Source: Acidobacteriota bacterium
GTDB taxonomy: Bacteria > Acidobacteriota > Blastocatellia > Pyrinomonadales > Pyrinomonadaceae
Assembly (NCBI GenBank): GCA_019242475.1
Contig: JAFAVK010000119.1
Span: 88,479-152,478 of the forward strand
Length of the DNA: 64,000 bases
Direction of reading: 5' to 3'
Shown here: one piece after another, positions 60,807-64,000 of the stretch
How positions within the stretch are numbered: the stretch's first letter is position 1
Layout of the letters: each line of letters begins with the position of its first letter
Translations under genes and position numbers: made by a program
The notes under the pieces: generated by a model
Told to the model about the DNA's origin: nothing
Database searches by the model: none
What the model saw: the letters and a program-made list of their open reading frames with translations, nothing else

Positions 60807-62111
60807 ATGTCTGACAGCATTATTAAAGTCGAAAATTTAGGTAAACAATATGTAATCGGTCATCAACGGGGAGAGCGCTATACAACTCTGCGGGATGTAG
60901 TAGCAAGCAATGCTAAACGGCTAGGGCGAAAATTACTCCACCCGCTAACCTCCGCATCTTCCAATCCCCATGTCGGTCGTGAAGATTTCTGGGCGCTAAC
61001 CGACGTCTCCTTCGAGGTAAGGCCGGGTGAGGCTATCGGCATTATAGGTCGGAATGGGGCGGGCAAGTCGACGCTGCTCAAAATCCTCAGTCGTATAACA
61101 GAACCGACTACAGGGAGCGTTAGGATAAGGGGACGGCTTGCCAGTCTCCTTGAGGTCGGCACCGGGTTCCACCCTGAGTTAACTGGGCGAGAGAATATTT
61201 TTCTCAATGGCGCAGTCTTAGGCATGACCAAGGCGGAGATTAGACAGAAGTTTGATGAAATCGTAGCGTTCGCCGAAGTAGGAAAGTTTCTAGACACACC
61301 TGTCAAACGCTATTCCTCGGGAATGTACATTCGGCTTGCGTTTGCCGTAGCCGCCCATTTGGAGCCCGAAATCCTCGTAGTGGACGAGGTGCTGGCGGTT
61401 GGGGACGCCGAGTTTCAGAAGAAATGTTTGGGGAAGATGGAGGAGGTGGCGACCAAAGAAAATCGCACAATCTTATTTGTTAGTCACAACATGGCGGCAA
61501 TTGAAAACCTGTGTCAGCGGGTGATTCTCCTTGAACAAGGCAGTGTGACTTATAGTGGGGAAACTACGAAGGCGATAAATCTCTATCTCAGTAATATTCT
61601 ACCCTCTGCGATCGAAGCTGTCCCGCTTATGCACAGAACCGATCGCTCGGGAGACGGTAGCATTCGCCTGACCAGCTTCCATGTCGAAGATCAGGACGGG
61701 CAGAGAATAGCGGCAGTTTCCAGTGGCATGGACGTAACTTTCGTTCTTGGATACAAATGCTACGGAGATCACCCTTACCGTAAGGTTGACGTAGGCTTCT
61801 CAGCACATTCAACGTCTAATCAGACATTGTTTGTTTTTTACAGTTCTTACATGGGACGGCTGTTTGAGCTGACTTCCCGGGAAGGGGAGTTCCGATGTCG
61901 TGTATCTAAATTTCCTTTAGCGCCTGGTAGATATGGCATTGGGGCTCGCGTCGTGGTAGGGGGGGATGAAGCCGACTGGCCGAATGACGGTATAGGTTAT
62001 TTAGAAGTAGAGGCCGGAGATTTCTACGGAACAGGTGCGAAAGGCTATAACGGGGCCGCCCCGTTCCTTGTGTTAGGAAATTGGAGTCTGTCAGATACTG
62101 CTTCACTTTAG
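60807..62111 (+). CDS. Polysaccharide ABC transporter ATPase with C-terminal glycan-binding domain (Wzt-like)
   Basis: 434 residues. The ATPase part (1-260) has Walker A GRNGAGKST, signature YSSGMYIRLAF, Walker B EILVVDEVLAVGD and switch His in LFVSHNMAAIE. A C-terminal beta-sandwich (about 275-434) is of the Wzt carbohydrate-binding type, which recognises the modified end of the polymer. It is the partner of the Wzm-like permease. It implies an ABC-dependent O-antigen/capsule route alongside the Wza/Wzc proteins. Confidence 0.9.
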   Translation: MSDSIIKVENLGKQYVIGHQRGERYTTLRDVVASNAKRLGRKLLHPLTSASSNPHVGREDFWALTDVSFEVRPGEAIGIIGRNGAGKSTLLKILSRITEPTTGSVRIRGRLASLLEVGTGFHPELTGRENIFLNGAVLGMTKAEIRQKFDEIVAFAEVGKFLDTPVKRYSSGMYIRLAFAVAAHLEPEILVVDEVLAVGDAEFQKKCLGKMEEVATKENRTILFVSHNMAAIENLCQRVILLEQGSVTYSGETTKAINLYLSNILPSAIEAVPLMHRTDRSGDGSIRLTSFHVEDQDGQRIAAVSSGMDVTFVLGYKCYGDHPYRKVDVGFSAHSTSNQTLFVFYSSYMGRLFELTSREGEFRCRVSKFPLAPGRYGIGARVVVGGDEADWPNDGIGYLEVEAGDFYGTGAKGYNGAAPFLVLGNWSLSDTASL

Positions 62112-62116
62112 GGCAT

Positions 62117-62923
62117 ATGACTGAGTACCCTATGCGCTTGCTGAAACGCGTTGCCAAAAAAATATACCGGGTGACATCCGCCAAGCTGGCCCCATTGAAC
62201 AGAAAACTAGATCCTGCTTCTAATTTTTACTTAAAATCTTATGCCCAAGAGGGGGAGGACATAATATTAAATCGGATTTTTGAGTGGAAGAGGGATGGTT
62301 TCTACGTCGACGTTGGCGCACATCATCCGCATAAATATTCGAACACATACTTTTTCTATTTGAGAGGGTGGCGAGGCATCAACATCGACCCCCTGCCGGG
62401 TATTATGGGCGCCTTTAACAAGTTGCGCCCTCAGGATATCAACCTTGAGTTGGCGGTATCTAGCTCGAAAGAGAAATTGATTTACAATAGCTTTAACGAA
62501 CCGGCTATAAATGGATTTTCCAAAGAACTCTCTAAGCAAAGAGATAACTATTTACACTTTAAATTAGTCTCCCAACGCACAATAGAAACGCATACGTTGT
62601 CTGAGATCTTGGCAACACACCTTCCTCCCAATAAGGTTATAGATTTTCTATCTATCGACGTTGAGGGTTTAGATTATGCGGTCCTCAAGTCTAATGACTG
62701 GACTAAGTACCGGCCTACTGTAGTTCTTGTCGAAGACTTGGAGTTACACACGATCGAAGATGTGAACAAATCGCAAACGATATTATTTATGCGCAGTTGT
62801 GGCTACGTGCCGCTCTGCAAGACTCCTCATACGGTATTTTTTATAGAGGAAGAAAGGCTAAAAATAAGCCCTGCGGGAATTGGCATAGATCGGACTTCCA
62901 CAACCAAAGGATTAGCTAGGTGA
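62117..62923 (+). CDS. FkbM-family methyltransferase-like protein
   Basis: 268 residues from the ATG 5 nt after the Wzt stop. The SAM-binding GFYVDVGAHHPHKYSNTYFFYLRGWRGINIDP fits FkbM, as does the later FLSIDVEGLDYAVLKSNDW with the acidic pair. The family O-methylates sugars, here probably on the exported glycan. The C-terminal part ends in EEERLKIS. Codon use is AT-rich. An ATG at 62132 is also possible. Confidence 0.78.
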   Translation: MTEYPMRLLKRVAKKIYRVTSAKLAPLNRKLDPASNFYLKSYAQEGEDIILNRIFEWKRDGFYVDVGAHHPHKYSNTYFFYLRGWRGINIDPLPGIMGAFNKLRPQDINLELAVSSSKEKLIYNSFNEPAINGFSKELSKQRDNYLHFKLVSQRTIETHTLSEILATHLPPNKVIDFLSIDVEGLDYAVLKSNDWTKYRPTVVLVEDLELHTIEDVNKSQTILFMRSCGYVPLCKTPHTVFFIEEERLKISPAGIGIDRTSTTKGLAR

Positions 62924-62989
62924 ATAATGTAACGTGGCTTATCTTGTCTAGTTTAGACGGACATAAGCGGCTCCCACATAAAATTGGTT

Positions 62990-63871
62990 ATGAAGCAGAA
63001 GCTCAAAACAATACTAAGACGGTCATTGGCATTTCTTGCCAGCCGAGAACAAATCGATAAACTTACTAACGAAGTTTTAAATACTCAAATCCTCCAGCGA
63101 ATGCTCTTTTTCCGGTATCAACAGCTGCACAAAACTATTGAGGCGCTCCCGCGTTTTGACGACGTGGGATTTCGGGTTTATTCCCAAACAGATGAAGATG
63201 GGGTATTACTGTATATATTCTCCTTGATCGGCAGCACTAATAAAATATGCGTAGAGGTTGCCTTCAAGTTGCCCGAAGGCGCTAACACGACAAATCTAAT
63301 TTGTAACTGGGGGTGGACCGGCTTTCTAATAGAAGGAAACGAGCACCATATAAAACAGTCTAGAGAGTTTTTTGAGTCACATAATGACACCACGATCTAC
63401 CCGCCAAAACTGATACAGGAGTGGGTCACTGCCGAGAATATCAACGGGTTGCTTCAAGAGAACGGTGTGGCCGGGGAGATCGATTTGTTTTCGATTGATA
63501 TTGACGGGGTAGATTATTGGATTTGGAAAAGCCTTAACATCATACGACCGAGGGTTGTGATTGTGGAATATCAATCGATATGGGGGGCGGATACGTCTGT
63601 GACTGTCCCTTACAGGCCGGACTTCACTCGCGATGATGAAACCTTTTTTGGGGCCTCTCTGGCTGCATTCGTCAAGTTGGGCAGGGAAAAGGGGTATAGG
63701 TTGGTTGGTTGTAATAAGTTTGGCTTTAATGCCTTTTTCATTCGTGAGGACATTGGGGAAAATGTTCTTCCCGAAGTATCCGTAGATAGATGCTTACAAC
63801 ATTTAAAAATCAGAGATCAACAGAGAATGTTTCTCTCCGATGCCGTGAAGCGTGAATGGGAAGAAGTTTGA
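62990..63871 (+). CDS. FkbM-like protein with an unusual nucleotide-binding loop
   Basis: 293 residues from the ATG at 62990. FSIDIDGVDYWIWKSL and GFLIEGNEHH fit the FkbM fold. The usual glycine-rich loop after the first strand (xVEIGVxxGxExN) is replaced by CVEVAFKLPEGANTTNL, so cofactor binding may be altered or lost. The N-terminal 60 residues are helical and basic. It is separated by 66 nt from the preceding FkbM gene and by 5 nt from a GT2 start. Confidence 0.62.
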   Translation: MKQKLKTILRRSLAFLASREQIDKLTNEVLNTQILQRMLFFRYQQLHKTIEALPRFDDVGFRVYSQTDEDGVLLYIFSLIGSTNKICVEVAFKLPEGANTTNLICNWGWTGFLIEGNEHHIKQSREFFESHNDTTIYPPKLIQEWVTAENINGLLQENGVAGEIDLFSIDIDGVDYWIWKSLNIIRPRVVIVEYQSIWGADTSVTVPYRPDFTRDDETFFGASLAAFVKLGREKGYRLVGCNKFGFNAFFIREDIGENVLPEVSVDRCLQHLKIRDQQRMFLSDAVKREWEEV

Positions 63872-63876
63872 ATGGT

Positions 63877-64000
63877 ATGGCTATGAGTGTGGATGTTTCT
63901 ATAATTATCTGCACGTGTAACCGGGCGGAAGATTTGCGGGAAACCTTAACGGCCATAGCGGGGGTGAAGGTGCCCGAGGGGCTGTCGGTGGAACTGCTTA
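63877..64000 (+). CDS. Family 2 glycosyltransferase, N-terminus only (cut by window)
   Basis: The start is at 63877 or 63883 in the same frame (M-A-M-S-V-D-V). The visible VSIIICTCNRAEDLRETLTAIAGV is the first strand and helix of a GT-A glycosyltransferase. The rest lies beyond the window. It continues the polysaccharide locus. Confidence 0.8.
   Translation, partial: MAMSVDVSIIICTCNRAEDLRETLTAIAGVKVPEGLSVELL

Overview
The window is about 64 kb of GC-rich bacterial DNA. It most resembles Acidobacteriota of the class Blastocatellia. This is an inference from gene content: tandem ADOP-type permeases behind a PadR repressor, many secreted hydrolases, proteins with lamin-tail, tandem-95 and PxKF domains, and HprK-like/PqqD/nucleotidyltransferase cassettes. 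No rRNA, tRNA, CRISPR array, IS element or prophage was seen. From about 59 kb to the right edge the DNA becomes clearly AT-richer, with different codon use, which suggests an exchanged polysaccharide locus.

Layout. 1-7.5 kb: end of an MFS transporter, a PQQ-type quinoprotein, a secreted amidohydrolase, a zinc-ribbon membrane protein, a TIM-barrel epimerase and a Cys-rich secreted protein. 7.6-13.4 kb: two ADOP permeases and their PadR regulator, with a clear promoter/operator. 13.5-24.8 kb: a GH44-type glycosidase, a beta-lactamase-fold hydrolase, a run of glycosyltransferases including a fusion protein, a PIG-L-like protein, an esterase and a GNAT. 25-35.3 kb: a 2336-residue secreted nuclease/adhesin and a 938-residue beta-strand-repeat protein. 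35.4-37.8 kb: first copy of an HprK-like kinase / PqqD-fusion / nucleotidyltransferase cassette. 37.8-51 kb: MerR-VWA operon under a perfect 16-bp dyad, response regulator, several small proteins, bactofilin, M28 peptidase, free-Met-sulfoxide reductase, RNase D-like exonuclease, aldo/keto reductase, ABC exporter and a CocE-like hydrolase. 51.3-53.8 kb: second copy of the cassette. 54.2-64 kb: capsule/exopolysaccharide locus (LuxR regulator, export protein, BY-kinase, CpsB-like protein, Wzm/Wzt ABC exporter, FkbM-type proteins, start of a GT2).

Most interesting system. Two paralogous three-gene cassettes each encode an HprK-like kinase, a PqqD (RiPP-recognition-element) domain fused to an internal twin-arginine-like signal and a short Cys-rich tail, and a PF14907-type nucleotidyltransferase. 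With the starts chosen here, the signal-to-tail junction (Ala-Gln) falls at residues 131-132 in both fusion proteins, and the nucleotidyltransferases are 354 and 353 residues. I infer a peptide-modification and export system in which the recognition domain is carried by the substrate itself. Kinase and nucleotidyltransferase partners are known from some lasso peptide clusters, but the lasso cyclase and leader protease are absent here.

Regulatory signals stand out. The PadR gene has a TTGACG-N17-TATACT promoter with a CCGATAGG/CCTATCGG operator. The MerR gene has TTGACA-N17-TATACT ending 7 nt before the ATG, so its mRNA is probably leaderless, with a 36-bp palindrome over the -35. A 22-nt AT-rich palindromic element occurs twice, both times between convergent genes.
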